This document shows, piece by piece, positions 43,808-53,691 of a DNA stretch of 64,000 nt. Under the pieces are notes generated by a model that worked only from the letters and a program-made list of their open reading frames with translations, was not told the origin of the DNA and ran no database searches. The translations under genes were made by a program, and so were the position numbers. The stretch covers positions 2,976,001-3,040,000 of the forward strand of contig AP014633.1 of NCBI GenBank assembly GCA_000828835.1, read 5' to 3'. Position 1 is the first letter of the stretch. Each line of letters begins with the position of its first letter. This DNA comes from Thioploca ingrica. Its GTDB lineage: Bacteria; Pseudomonadota; Gammaproteobacteria; Beggiatoales; Beggiatoaceae.

Positions 43808-46800
43808 TCACTCTTGAATCACCACCTCCAACGGTAACTTATTCACGATCAAGGTTCCATCTGCTAACCGATAACCAAACTGAATCTCCAACCGACCGGT
43901 AGCGGGAAATTGGCCACGATACCAAATCATTTCTTGCAGTGGCTTCAATACCACTCCTTCCTCAAATGCCACCAATTGCTCCGCATCACCTCCCCAAGGT
44001 AACACTTGACCCTGATTATCAACCATAAAATACAGCGGCGGCGTCTCTTTTGTCGCCCAATAAGTTGCATACAATACCCAATCAACTGTTTCGTTTACTA
44101 GCTGATTCGGAGCGGCGGCAATCCGACCTCGCACTTCGACCGTATCAACTAAATTTACCGTCATTTGCCGCTGAAAGATTTCACCATCCGTAGAAATGCC
44201 GCCAGCAAATTGAGTACAAGTTCCACTCGAATGACCTAACGTCATCGTGTCTACCAATGGCAAAACCGGAATCATCTCTACTAACAAGTGATTTTCACAA
44301 GGTATTTGGGATTGCTCAATAAATTTAACATTGTTTTCAAACTCCACGTCTTCACTCCACTTGACATTTTTGCCGATAATTACATTGGCGAGATGACTAT
44401 CCGCTTGAATCGTTAAATCTTCCAATAAAGCCGGTGCCGCAGAATCGCCATAAATCTCACCTTGCAAACTACCGCCGCTAAGATGAGTTCCAGCCGCTAA
44501 ATGAACATCTGTAAAAACTCCACCGACCAAACTATTGTTAATGATATTACCCGCTAAAGTGCCTCCCCATACTTGCGCACCCACAAATTCAAACTCCATC
44601 AAGGTGCCTTGATTGACAATGTAACCACTTAGTTTGCCCCCTTTTAATATCGTATCTGGTTGAATGGTCACTTGAGAGACGAAACCTTGGTTATCAATTA
44701 CACCGGCTAATTGACCGCCCGCTACTTTTGCGTTATTTTCTAAAGTCACATCAGTCAAAACTTGACCTTGGTTTCGGCATAGCCAATCAATCATGACACC
44801 CGGTAGGGTAGGACAAGTATTTGAGTTAAGTGTTTCAACTACAAAGTAGTTTTGATTAATAGCAGGGGCAATCTCGATATTAGATAAATCAGAATGACTA
44901 GTTAGTTGTTGATCTTGTATTACCTCAGGTTGAGATTTTCCAGACTCTGACTGAGGTTGTTCAGGTTCAGACTGAGGTTGTTCAGGTTCAGACTGAGGTT
45001 GTTCAAGTTCAGACTGAGGTTGTACAGGTTTTGACTGAGGTTGCACAGGTTCTAACTGAGGTTGTGCAGGTTCAGACTGAGGTTGTAGAGGTTCAGACTG
45101 AGATTCTTTAGGTTTTGACTGAGGTTGTAGAGATTCAGACTGAGATTGTCCAGGTTTACTTTCAGGTTTATAAATAATAATATTAGATAGGGTTGGTGTT
45201 ATAGTAACTGGCGTTACTACTACTTTAGGTTGATTAGAATTAGGATTATTGATGACAACAGGTATCTGAATGATAAAGACTTCGGCAGTAGAGAAGATAT
45301 TTGGATCGGCTTGCGAAGTCGCTTTAAGCGTCATGAAGTTAGCATTCGGTATCGTAAGATTAACTAACACTTTGACTGTCTCTAACCCGTTGACCGGAAC
45401 GACGGCTAATTGTTGCCCATTCTGAGTAGAATCCATTACCGTAATCGTATAAACATCCTCTGCTGGGCCACCGTTAGTCAGAATTAACTGAACCGGCACT
45501 GTATCTCCTAGCTTACCAGATACTTTGCTCGGTGCAACGAGAGCAACGTCACGTAAAATCTTACTCGGACCCACCACGATAGAGTCAGATTTAATGTGTT
45601 CTGCTAACGTTTCCCCCGGTTCAAGGAGAATGTTATCCGCAAAGATTTGCACTTCACCCTGCGCTGTTAAAATCGGGCCGGTGCTATTCCGCAAATCAAT
45701 CAGTCCACCTTTTCCAACCGCTAAAGTGATATTACCGCTAGCTTCGATCACCGTACCATTGAGGTTGCTTAAATCTAAAGTCCAGTCATTGCCTCCATAA
45801 ATAGCAATATCACCGCCATTAACCTGTGTTGCTGCACCCGCGAGGGAGATGACATTCGGTTCGATTCGTACCCAACCCGCTTGACCATCGACTGTGCATC
45901 CATCACCACCATGACCGGCTTTGGCAATGCCACCTTCGATATGAACGTCAGGTAAAGAAACTAACCAAAGGTTGCCACCTTTGCCACCGGTTTGTTGTGT
46001 CCCTTGGGGATTGCAGTTGCCACCGTTTCCGGCGATAGCTTTGGCACCATTTTGATTGTAAAGATGACCTGTACCACCCAGTTTACCCCAAATTTGGGTT
46101 AGTCCACCCTGACCACTTTCGCCAGGTTGAGTACCGAGAACGTTGCCACCATTCCCAGCTTGAATCTGATTAGTATTAGTCGTATTGCGACCGAGAACGA
46201 GGGCATTTCCGCCCGGTGCGCCATATTGCAAACCATCGCCACCTTTGCCGGCAATGATTTTACCGGTGTTGAGGATAGGACCACCCGAACCGTACCACCA
46301 CCAATCACCTAATTTATCTTGTTGATGAAACTCGGTTCCTACTTTCAGCATCACACTAGCGCCCGGTTGCGCACAACCGAAAGTTCCAACCGTCGCTGCT
46401 TGAGTACATGTGCTTCCAGCAAGTTCATCAGCACCTGCTTGACCAAGAATGACTCCTTGATTTTCTAGATAATCGGTGGCTTGAATTTCTAAAGCGGTAC
46501 CTTGATTGTCTAAGCTTTGCAAAGTGCCCGCGACGCATAAGGTTCTCACTTTGGCAACGGCTTGACCGGTAACGGTATGGCCGGAGTTGATGCGTACGAC
46601 ATCGGTTTCGTTGGGAATTTGCGAAGTTGACCAGGTCGTGGGCGCATTCCAATTGCCATTTTGGCTGGATTCAATGGTGATGTTGGTGTTGTCACAATCC
46701 TTTGATCCATATGCTAGGCCAAGTAGCAGTGATTCCAGAGGAGGTAAGCCAGAAGTCACGGTTAAGTGAGCTTGTTTTTGACCCAAGAACCTGGGCATAA

Positions 46801-47235
46801 ACCCAATGTTTAGGTCACATTGCTCGCCCGGATGGAGAATATCGTGGGCAGTACATTGCCATTTGTCCAAGGAAAATTCAGCGGCGTTGTCGCCCGTGAG
46901 AGTAAAGTTGTTTAATTTTAGACTCAGTTTGCCGCTGTTGTTAAGGATAAAAGTTTGTGGTTCGTTGGAACCGACGCCAAGTGTGACTGAGCCAAAGTCA
47001 TATTCGGTGGGTGTTAGTTCTAATTGTGCTTGTCCAGCCGCGATGGCTTTAGCTTGTAGGGCTACTGTGGATACTGGTAGTTCGGGATGGTCTCTTAATT
47101 TGAAGGTTAACTCGGCTTGTTTCTCTCCGGCGACGGTGGGCGTGAAGACGGTGTTAAATCGGCAGTAGGAATAGGAGTATTTGTCCCAATGGGAGTAGGT
47201 GCAGTCGAGATTTTGGACGCTAAACTCTGCTGCAT
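43808..47235 (-). pseudogene. Large surface protein, 5' end lost at an IS66 remnant
   Basis: The open frame runs without a stop from 43808 up to about 47235, more than 1,100 codons. Near the N-terminus are at least two choice-of-anchor-D (ASH-like) modules (TPTEYDFGSVTLG, DNAAEFSLDKWQC and DAAEFSVQNLDC). Then come a G8/filamentous-like region (NETDVVRINSGHTVTGQ) rich in Gly, a Pro-Gln-Ser-Glu repeat linker (about 44935-45170) and a C-terminal domain shared with the CAP protein. The first module starts part-way through, with no signal peptide, exactly where IS66 sequence begins. An in-frame TTG at 46870 could start a 1,020-residue product, but it would lack export. Confidence 0.8.
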
Positions 47236-47619
47236 CTTGACTGGTTTATTCATGAAACCCGTGGCGCCGAGGCACTCCAAAGCCAAGCTTCGGGGTTGAA
47301 GAATTTCAAAGGCACAGCGATACACGACGGTTGCAAGCAATCCACTGGTCGCAATGGGCTTAACCGGCTGAAAACATATGAAGAAGGGGTGCTCGCTTTG
47401 GCCTTAGAGGCCGGCGTCCCGTTCACAACTAACCCGGCTGAACGGAACTTACGCCCGGCCAAGGTTAAACAACCGGTTAGCGGAGGCTTTCGTACTACGT
47501 CAGGCGCTGATGTTTCCGCGCGCTTGCCAGGGGTCGTTTCAACTGTCCGCCCGCCGGGCTTGAAGGTGTTTGACACCCGAGACGATTGGTTTTCGCTAAG
47601 GCCCGTTGCGGTCAACTGA
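47236..47619 (+). mobile_element. IS66-family transposase remnant
   Basis: On the plus strand the frame WFIHETRGAEAL, NFKGTAIHDG, a jump, then RLKTYEEGVLALALEAGVPF, PAERNLRPAKVKQPVSGGFRT matches the C-terminal part of IS66 (TnpC) transposases. The jump after HDG shows an internal deletion, and the end is degraded. The segment is visibly richer in GC than its surroundings, as expected for transferred DNA. No terminal repeats were found. Its left edge coincides with the break in the large surface-protein gene. Confidence 0.8.
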
Positions 47620-48073
47620 GGGGTAGGTAGTTACATAATATTTATATGAATTTAATAGGTTCATTTTATTATACTTTGACTATATGAATTCGGTTCAATA
47701 CCTCAAAACGTGTTGAGGATACACGCAAACGTCAGGGATAAGTTTTCTTTGGGCGTTAAGACCAAATTAAGTTAAGTCTATTGGACTAATATCCAAACTT
47801 AATTCTAGAATGACCCTAAACCGCTTATAATCTTGGTTAATTCACTCATTGCTTCGTTCCTTAAATACTTGGGTCATGCTTTTTCTGGGGACGGTGGAGC
47901 GAGCATAGTGAGTGTAGTCTGGACTACGCTACGCTAGCTCTAAAATCGAATTAAGAAATTTCTCCCCCTTTGTTAATTTCAACGAGGGAGAAAAATAAGT
48001 TTGCGTGTTGATCATGAGGTACCTAAGTTTAGTTGATATCTATAAATTTCCCTATTTTTTTAGGTTACCTTCA
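47620..48073. other. Intergenic region after the IS66 remnant
   Basis: About 450 bases with no supported gene. It includes a hairpin at about 47962-47996 (TTTCTCCCCCTTT with GAGGGAGAAAA). Earlier bases may be decayed IS66-adjacent sequence. Confidence 0.4.
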
Positions 48074-48355
48074 TTAGAGTTCACTTGCCAAAGTAATGGT
48101 ATCCCGGGGTGTTGCCACATCGACAACTTCGCCACTTTTTAGTGGGATTAAAACTGGCTGATAAACTGTTTTGTTAGCTTCTTTAATCAAACTCATTGGC
48201 TCTAGGATAAGACGATGTAAAAACCCATGCACCATGCCTATAAATGTTAGCCGCTGCGAGCGAATTTCTTCGCCAATATGTTCATAAGCGTCTAGTAAGT
48301 GATGAGTATTATCAATGGGATAACTAGGAAATCCCGGAATATAGCAGTAAATCAT
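48074..48355 (-). CDS. Small hypothetical protein
   Basis: A 93-residue protein starting MIYCYIPGFPSYP, with GGAG ten bases before the ATG. It has no hydrophobic signal beyond the first residues and no recognised motif; the tail is KSGEVVDVATPRDTITLA. It lies about 130 bases downstream of the hydrolase gene on the same strand and could belong to the CHAT operon, though the gap argues against tight coupling. Confidence 0.5.
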   Translation of the reverse strand: MIYCYIPGFPSYPIDNTHHLLDAYEHIGEEIRSQRLTFIGMVHGFLHRLILEPMSLIKEANKTVYQPVLIPLKSGEVVDVATPRDTITLASEL

Positions 48356-48486
48356 TTTTTGCTCCTTAAAATCAGATCATTCAGATTAATTATAAAGATG
48401 GCAAAAGGTAAGCTAGAATACAAGATAATCAAGAAAAAAACGGTTTTTTCTTATCCCCAATTAGCCCATCGAAGTAGATTAAATAG

Positions 48487-49092
48487 TTAGACTTGACACG
48501 AGCGAATAAATTCAAGTAAGTGATGATGAAAGTCGTCCTTGGCGCGCAAATAACAGGCATGTCCGGCATTGGGCAGAATAACTTGGCGAGCGTTAGGCAT
48601 AATTTGACATAATCGCTCAGCTTGAGTCACCGGGACAATGTGATCGTTACTGCCCCAAATGGCTAAAACGGGAACAGAAATATTGGCTAACTGAACTTCA
48701 AAGGTAGGAATCCCAACCGGCGCAACCGCGACTAATCCGCCAACTTGCTCAGGGTGATTAACGACCAGCGGTAAACTGTATTGACCACTCATGGAAGGTG
48801 AAATAATAATGGGCTTGGTTAACTGGAGCAAGACCAGGATTTCTAACAAGAAACTATTGCGTTGATGTGAGAATTCGGCGGATTGGCCAAAGCCAGGTAA
48901 GTCAAGCGCGATAGTGTGATAACCTTGTTGGGCTAACCAGGTTAAGGTACCTAACTCTGACCACGTTTGCGCACTAAAACTGGCGCCGTGTAAAAACAGG
49001 AGAGGGGTTGAATAACCTTCTCCAGTTTCTAAGTAATGTAATTGTTGTTGATGAATGGTTAAATAGTGAGAGGTTACGGTATTGGTCATCAT
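48487..49092 (-). CDS. Alpha/beta hydrolase, ABHD14/CIB-like
   Basis: A 201-residue alpha/beta hydrolase. LLFLHGASFSAQTWSELGTL forms the oxyanion region, DLPGFGQS follows, the nucleophile lies in SPSMSGQYSLP, Asp in IWGSNDHIVP and His in NAGHACY. The SPS-SG-YSLP elbow is typical of the ABHD14/CCG1-interacting-factor-B group rather than the common GxSxG. The ATG at 49092 overlaps the stop of the CHAT-ATPase gene as ATGA and has GGAG nine bases upstream. Such coupling suggests the two products act together. Confidence 0.85.
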   Translation of the reverse strand: MMTNTVTSHYLTIHQQQLHYLETGEGYSTPLLFLHGASFSAQTWSELGTLTWLAQQGYHTIALDLPGFGQSAEFSHQRNSFLLEILVLLQLTKPIIISPSMSGQYSLPLVVNHPEQVGGLVAVAPVGIPTFEVQLANISVPVLAIWGSNDHIVPVTQAERLCQIMPNARQVILPNAGHACYLRAKDDFHHHLLEFIRSCQV

Positions 49093-50840
49093 GAATTGCA
49101 ACTCCGTTGATAAGCTTGTAAATAACGATGCACTATGGCGAGTTGTGTGGTTAAATCAGTGGTTAACGGGGGTAAACTTTGTAACAATTGGACGCCCTGG
49201 AAATTGCCACCCAGGACTTGATAAGTCTTTAATCTTTCTGCAAAGGTATAGTTTAAACCCAGTTGTTGGATAGCGTGGGAAAAATCTTTAAAATCCGGCC
49301 GACTCAGATGATAGTTATCAATCGGTAGCTTGGTATTAATCGGTTGACGGGCAGTAAGTATTATGCGTAACTGGGGATTATTCCAATCTTGTAAAATGTT
49401 TAAACTCTCGTGGAGAGCAGCGTCAAGAAGTGAGCCATTATCAGGATCTCGAATACAATCAAGGTTATCTAACCATAACAACCAGGGTTGGGAAATAAAG
49501 GGTTCTAGTAGTATTTCTAAAGCCGTTGCTGTGGATAATCCGCGTGCTTGTGCCAATACCGCCAGAAAAGTCGTTCCCTGATTAGCTTGATAAACCAAAA
49601 CTCGATAATGTTGTTGTATTAATGGCAGAGTGAGACGATGCGCGAGGGCGGTTTTACCAATCCCACCACGGCCATGAATGAATAAATAGCGGATAGTACC
49701 CGTACGCAATGCTGTTCCTAAAGTACGCAATTCTCGACGCCGACCTAGAAATAGGGGAGATAACGGGATAGAATTTCCTATAAACGAAGGCAAGCGAGGT
49801 TGCGGACAAAAATGCCAATTGAGTAAGGGTTGAGTGGGATCGCGACTAATGAGCATGGGTAAACACCATTGTCCAACGCTAGGGTCAACTGGGCTGGATT
49901 TATGAGTACTACACCAAGTTTCATGGGGTGATAGTAACGCTGTCATCGCCCGACGCGCTTGTTGGACGGCGATATCTATTCGGGCTTGTTGAGCTAATGC
50001 CACACATAAAGTTTGTATAAATACCTGGCCGGCACGATCCAATAACCGTTCCCGCATTCCTATCACGTGAGGTATCCCGGCTTGGATTATGGGCATGACT
50101 AAATTGGCTGGCGTTGCTAACCCATACGCTGATTGACAAGCGGCTATGACGACACATTGTACGGCACTGGCTTGAAAAATTGACGCTAACCGGTCAGCCG
50201 TGATGAATTCACCTTCGCCCGTTTCATCTTCAAAAATAAAACCAGCCATCTGGGGTTGATCAGCCGGTTGAAGAAGACTATGTCCACTCAGCAACACCAC
50301 CTGCCAGGAAAACTGCTGTAATATTTCTACCAAGCTGCTAAAACGTCCATCATCCGGCGCATAAAAATTCACCCAACCAGCGGCTATAAACGGTTCTAGG
50401 GCAATACGCATGGCGGTTTGTTCCCCTTCCAGATCCAGCCGCGCTTGTGGTGGTCGGAGCTTATCTGGTTGGGCGGTCCAGAGCAAAATATTGAGTGGTC
50501 CAACGGGTGGACTAAGAACAACATGATTACCCTCAATTCGACGTGATAAAGTATAACTGATCTGTTGAGCTAAAAAGCCGTGTTGAGGATGATATAAACA
50601 TTCCCAGGGTAAATCGTCTAGTACATTACCCGTCTGTTCAATCAACAGTGCTTGAGAGGTTAAATGGGTCTCCAAATTCAGAGCTTGCCATAATGCCATA
50701 CCCACCGTTTTTAGTTCAGTTTCAGTAACTTGTTGGGTATGATAATGTTGCCTTAACTGTTGAGAGAGAGCCAATAAATTCGGACATTGTGTTAATAGCT
50801 CCACCGAAGGTTTGATAGTAAGCGGGGTTAAGGTGTGCAT
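49089..50840 (-). CDS. CHAT-domain protease fused to a STAND/NB-ARC-type ATPase
   Basis: A 583-residue protein. Residues about 110-300 form a CHAT caspase-like domain with catalytic His in LLSGHSL (about 187) and Cys in VIAACQSA (about 235). After a linker, residues about 365-580 form a P-loop ATPase of the STAND/NB-ARC kind: GRRRELRTLG, FIHGRGGIGKT (Walker A, about 387-398) and WLLWLDNLD (Walker B, about 453). There is no C-terminal TPR or WD repeat array, which STAND sensors usually carry. The ATG at 50840 is preferred over a TTG at 50852. The hydrolase gene downstream is translationally coupled. CHAT-ATPase fusions occur in bacterial conflict systems; a defence role here is inferred. Confidence 0.85.
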   Translation of the reverse strand: MHTLTPLTIKPSVELLTQCPNLLALSQQLRQHYHTQQVTETELKTVGMALWQALNLETHLTSQALLIEQTGNVLDDLPWECLYHPQHGFLAQQISYTLSRRIEGNHVVLSPPVGPLNILLWTAQPDKLRPPQARLDLEGEQTAMRIALEPFIAAGWVNFYAPDDGRFSSLVEILQQFSWQVVLLSGHSLLQPADQPQMAGFIFEDETGEGEFITADRLASIFQASAVQCVVIAACQSAYGLATPANLVMPIIQAGIPHVIGMRERLLDRAGQVFIQTLCVALAQQARIDIAVQQARRAMTALLSPHETWCSTHKSSPVDPSVGQWCLPMLISRDPTQPLLNWHFCPQPRLPSFIGNSIPLSPLFLGRRRELRTLGTALRTGTIRYLFIHGRGGIGKTALAHRLTLPLIQQHYRVLVYQANQGTTFLAVLAQARGLSTATALEILLEPFISQPWLLWLDNLDCIRDPDNGSLLDAALHESLNILQDWNNPQLRIILTARQPINTKLPIDNYHLSRPDFKDFSHAIQQLGLNYTFAERLKTYQVLGGNFQGVQLLQSLPPLTTDLTTQLAIVHRYLQAYQRSCNS

Positions 50841-50984
50841 AAAACCAATCAAATAAAATTGACTAGACTATAATCTATGAATAACATTAAAATATGTTGA
50901 CAATTTCTGCTTAACTGTTAACAAATGCCCGTATCATTTTAATAAATAACAATTTACTCTTTAATACCAAATTGAGGGCTTTTC

Positions 50985-51674
50985 ATGAAAGAATCCTTGC
51001 TAATCGCCATTGTCAGCCTGTTAATATTAGCGGGTTGTGCGTATCGACCTATTCCGTTAGCCACCGCCTATCCGGTAACTGCGCAACGAAAAATGCAAGC
51101 CGCTTACCATTGGGATGTTTTAGCAGCCGATGTTGCTAGTCGCCTGAAAAGTACTTTAGATGTTACCTTTCCGAATGCCATTATTAAACCTTCTTTATAT
51201 ATTCACTTCACGCCGGATCAAGAGAAATCAGCTTTTGGCAAAACTTTTTTCAATTTATTGACCACTAAATTGGTACAACAAGGGTTGGTGGTTTTAGATC
51301 AAGCCGCTAATGGCGATAATCTCGTAGTCGAATATGATATGCAAGTGATTCATCATAAAGATCGACGGCTAACCTATCCACCACCAGGAACTTATACCCT
51401 GTTAGCTAGCGGTATCTGGCTCATTGCTCAAGCTCAAGATCGCTGGAAATATCCAGGGTTAGCAATATTTCCATTCAGTGCGTTAGCTGATGCCAATTCG
51501 ATGGTCGATTACTATCTTCCCGGTGAAACCAATACCGAAGTGGTAGTCACGACTACAGTAAAGATGGGTCAACAATATGTCTTTGGAGATTCCAGTATTT
51601 ACTATATCAACGATGGTGATTATGATCATTACGAAAATCAAACCAAAACCTACCAACTGGTCGATCAAAGATGA
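50985..51674 (+). CDS. Putative lipoprotein
   Basis: A 229-residue protein with a clear lipoprotein signal (SLLILAGCAYRP; Cys at 18). The middle contains GDNLVVEYDMQVIHHKD. I do not recognise the family. GAGGG lies seven bases before the ATG. It overlaps the FlgO-domain gene by four bases (ATGA), so the two proteins are likely to work together in the outer membrane. Confidence 0.75.
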   Translation: MKESLLIAIVSLLILAGCAYRPIPLATAYPVTAQRKMQAAYHWDVLAADVASRLKSTLDVTFPNAIIKPSLYIHFTPDQEKSAFGKTFFNLLTTKLVQQGLVVLDQAANGDNLVVEYDMQVIHHKDRRLTYPPPGTYTLLASGIWLIAQAQDRWKYPGLAIFPFSALADANSMVDYYLPGETNTEVVVTTTVKMGQQYVFGDSSIYYINDGDYDHYENQTKTYQLVDQR

Positions 51675-52231
51675 AATCAACAAGGACTTTTCTTACCCTC
51701 AGTTTATTCTGCTTAGGATTGTTGGGATGTTCTCTGCCGGTACGGGATCAAAATTTAGTTACTGCCAGTTATAAAGCGGCAGATGCCCTTATTGCTGGGG
51801 CAAAGGAACTTCATCTCCTGGATGAGCAACCGAGAAAAAATGGAATTTATACTCAACAACCCATTTTGATAACCAGTTTTGTTAATATTGATGATTTGCA
51901 ACAATCATCCACTTTTGGTCGAATAATCGGTGAACAAATTGGCTCACGCATAGCTCAACAGGGCTATAAAGTCATTGAGATGAAAATGCGTACGGGCAGT
52001 ATTTTTGTACAAGAACATACTGGTGAATTAGTCCTTTCCAGAGAATTACGGGAAATCAGTTACCAACACGATGCTTATGCGGTGGTAGTGGGTACTTACG
52101 CCGACAGTAAAGATTCTGCTTATGTAACCGCTAAATTAGTTAGAGCTAAAGACAGTGTCGTATTAAGCTCTTATGATTATAAAGTTGCGGTCGGACCGGA
52201 TACTAAGCAGATGTTACGCAAAAAACGGTAA
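51671..52231 (+). CDS. FlgO-domain outer-membrane lipoprotein
   Basis: A 186-residue lipoprotein (signal ending CLGLLGC) with a FlgO domain: ILITSFVNIDDLQQSSTFGRIIGEQIGSRIAQQGYKVIEMKM, then HDAYAVVVGTY. In Vibrio FlgO is an outer-membrane protein needed for flagellum stability, but many FlgO-domain proteins occur without flagella. No flagellar genes are in this window. It is coupled to the preceding lipoprotein gene. Confidence 0.8.
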   Translation: MKSTRTFLTLSLFCLGLLGCSLPVRDQNLVTASYKAADALIAGAKELHLLDEQPRKNGIYTQQPILITSFVNIDDLQQSSTFGRIIGEQIGSRIAQQGYKVIEMKMRTGSIFVQEHTGELVLSRELREISYQHDAYAVVVGTYADSKDSAYVTAKLVRAKDSVVLSSYDYKVAVGPDTKQMLRKKR

Positions 52232-52277
52232 TAGCCTGGATGAAGCGCAGCGGAATCCAGGAAAAGTAGCAGGTAAT

Positions 52278-52348
52278 AGATAGGGTGGGTATCGCACACC
52301 AATGTCATCATTTACTTCCATCAGGGTGGGCATTGCCCACTCTACCTA
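52278..52348. repeat. Dispersed palindromic repeat, GTAGGGTGGGCA family
   Basis: TAGGGTGGGTATCGCACACC at the left and GGTGGGCATTGCCCACTCTACC at the right, the latter a hairpin itself. It lies directly before a MITE-like end. Confidence 0.5.
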
Positions 52349-52350
52349 AA

Positions 52351-52388
52351 AGCACGAGTAGGCTGGGTTGAGGAACGAAACCCAGCTT
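52351..52388. repeat. Single end of the MITE-like repeat
   Basis: One 38-bp end (AGCACGAGTAGGCTGGGTTG to AACGAAACCCAGCTT) identical to the reverse complement of the right end of copies 1 and 2 except for one base. No second end follows, so it is a solo end. It folds into a hairpin upstream of the epimerase gene. Confidence 0.65.
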
Positions 52389-52434
52389 CTACTGACAAAA
52401 AATTGTAAAGTGTCAAATTTTAAAGGAGAACATA

Positions 52435-53475
52435 ATGGAAATATTAATAACCGGTGGAAGTGGCTTCTTAGGAATTAATTTAATACGATATCTGTTAAAA
52501 AAAGATTTTATTAACCTTACTTCCTTAGATATTGCCGATTTTAATTATCCGGAAAGAGATAAAATCACGACTATCAAAGGTGATATTAGAGATAAAAACT
52601 TATTGATAGAACTCATAAAAGATAAAGAATTGATTATTCATGCTGCTGCTGCAATGCCGTTATATAAAAAAGAAGATATTTATTCAACGGATGTTCAAGG
52701 AACAAAAAATTTGTTAGAAGTAGCCTATCAAAATAAGGTGAAACGGTTTATTTTCATATCTTCTACAGCGGTTTATGATATAGCTGCTCCTTCTCCCGTT
52801 GATGAAAATAGTCAACTAAATGCTCTCGAACATTATGGCAAGGCCAAAATAATGGCCGAAAAAATAAGTGAAGAATTTCGTTGTAAGGGAATGTGTGTCC
52901 CAATTATTCGTCCTAAATCGTTTATTGGGCCAGAAAGACTAGGTGCTTTTGGTTTTCTCTATGACTGGGCAAAAGATGGCAAGAACTTTCCTATAATTGG
53001 AACCGGAAAAAATCGTTACCAACTTCTCGATGTGGAAGATTTATGTGAATCTATTTATTTGTGTCTTGTTAAAGATAAAGCCGTTGTTAATGATACCTTC
53101 AATATCGGGGCAAAAGAATTCACGACGATGAGAGAAGATTTCCAAGCGGTTTTAGATGAAGCCGGTTTTGGTAAAAAAATGGTTTCTCTTCCGATTAAAT
53201 TTACTACTAGTGTCCTAAAATTCTTAGAATTTTTTCATTTTTCTCCGGTTCACGAATGGATATATGAAACAGCATATAGGGATTCCTTTGTTAGTATAGA
53301 AAAAGCGGAAAAGCAATTAGGGTTTGTCCCTAAATATTCCAATAAAGATGCCCTAATAGCGAATTACAAGTGGTATTTGACAAATATTGACAAAATAAAA
53401 CAAAAAAAAGTAGGTATTTCTCAAAGCAATTTGTGGAAACAAAAAGGATTAAAGCTAGTAAAAATATTTTTCTAA
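52435..53475 (+). CDS. NAD-dependent sugar epimerase/dehydratase
   Basis: A 346-residue extended SDR protein. The NAD motif is TGGSGFLG at residues 6-13 and the catalytic pair is Y-x3-K in HYGKAK; ISSTAVYD supplies the Ser/Thr. It belongs to the nucleotide-sugar epimerase/dehydratase family, likely for surface polysaccharide, but the exact substrate cannot be read. AAGGAG precedes the ATG. Codon use is more AT-rich than the neighbours, which may mean later acquisition. Confidence 0.85.
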   Translation: MEILITGGSGFLGINLIRYLLKKDFINLTSLDIADFNYPERDKITTIKGDIRDKNLLIELIKDKELIIHAAAAMPLYKKEDIYSTDVQGTKNLLEVAYQNKVKRFIFISSTAVYDIAAPSPVDENSQLNALEHYGKAKIMAEKISEEFRCKGMCVPIIRPKSFIGPERLGAFGFLYDWAKDGKNFPIIGTGKNRYQLLDVEDLCESIYLCLVKDKAVVNDTFNIGAKEFTTMREDFQAVLDEAGFGKKMVSLPIKFTTSVLKFLEFFHFSPVHEWIYETAYRDSFVSIEKAEKQLGFVPKYSNKDALIANYKWYLTNIDKIKQKKVGISQSNLWKQKGLKLVKIFF

Positions 53476-53691
53476 TTTACCTTTGCTGATACTAACTAGT
53501 ACTCAAGAATCAATCTTGATCGACAACCCTTTGTTGACACTGAGTTAATCTGGAGATACTTCAGTCGGTATCTTTGAAAGCAACTGAATAGTATGAAAAG
53601 AGTGCGCTGCGCGCTAATTTCTTTCTAGATCTGGTGAGTGTGAGTAGGAAGGTGGGATTCGCTACGCTCTTCCCACCCTACACTTTTACTT
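53476..53691. repeat. Intergenic region with palindromic repeat
   Basis: Holds a short copy of the GTAGGGTGGGCA family (AGGAAGGTGGGATTCGC to CTTCCCACCCTAC, 53648-53686). No gene was seen. Confidence 0.45.

Noticed and set aside
44935..45170. Short tandem DNA repeats (GGTTCAGACTGAGGTTGT-like)
   Set aside because: They encode a Pro-Gln-Ser-Glu linker within the large surface protein; no spacer structure exists.
46806..47168. Plus-strand open frame opposite the large surface protein
   Set aside because: It has no ribosome site or recognisable domain, and the minus strand encodes clear ASH-like modules through the same bases.
47107..47615. Minus-strand frames opposite the IS66 remnant
   Set aside because: The plus-strand frame matches IS66 transposase; the opposite frames have no family resemblance.
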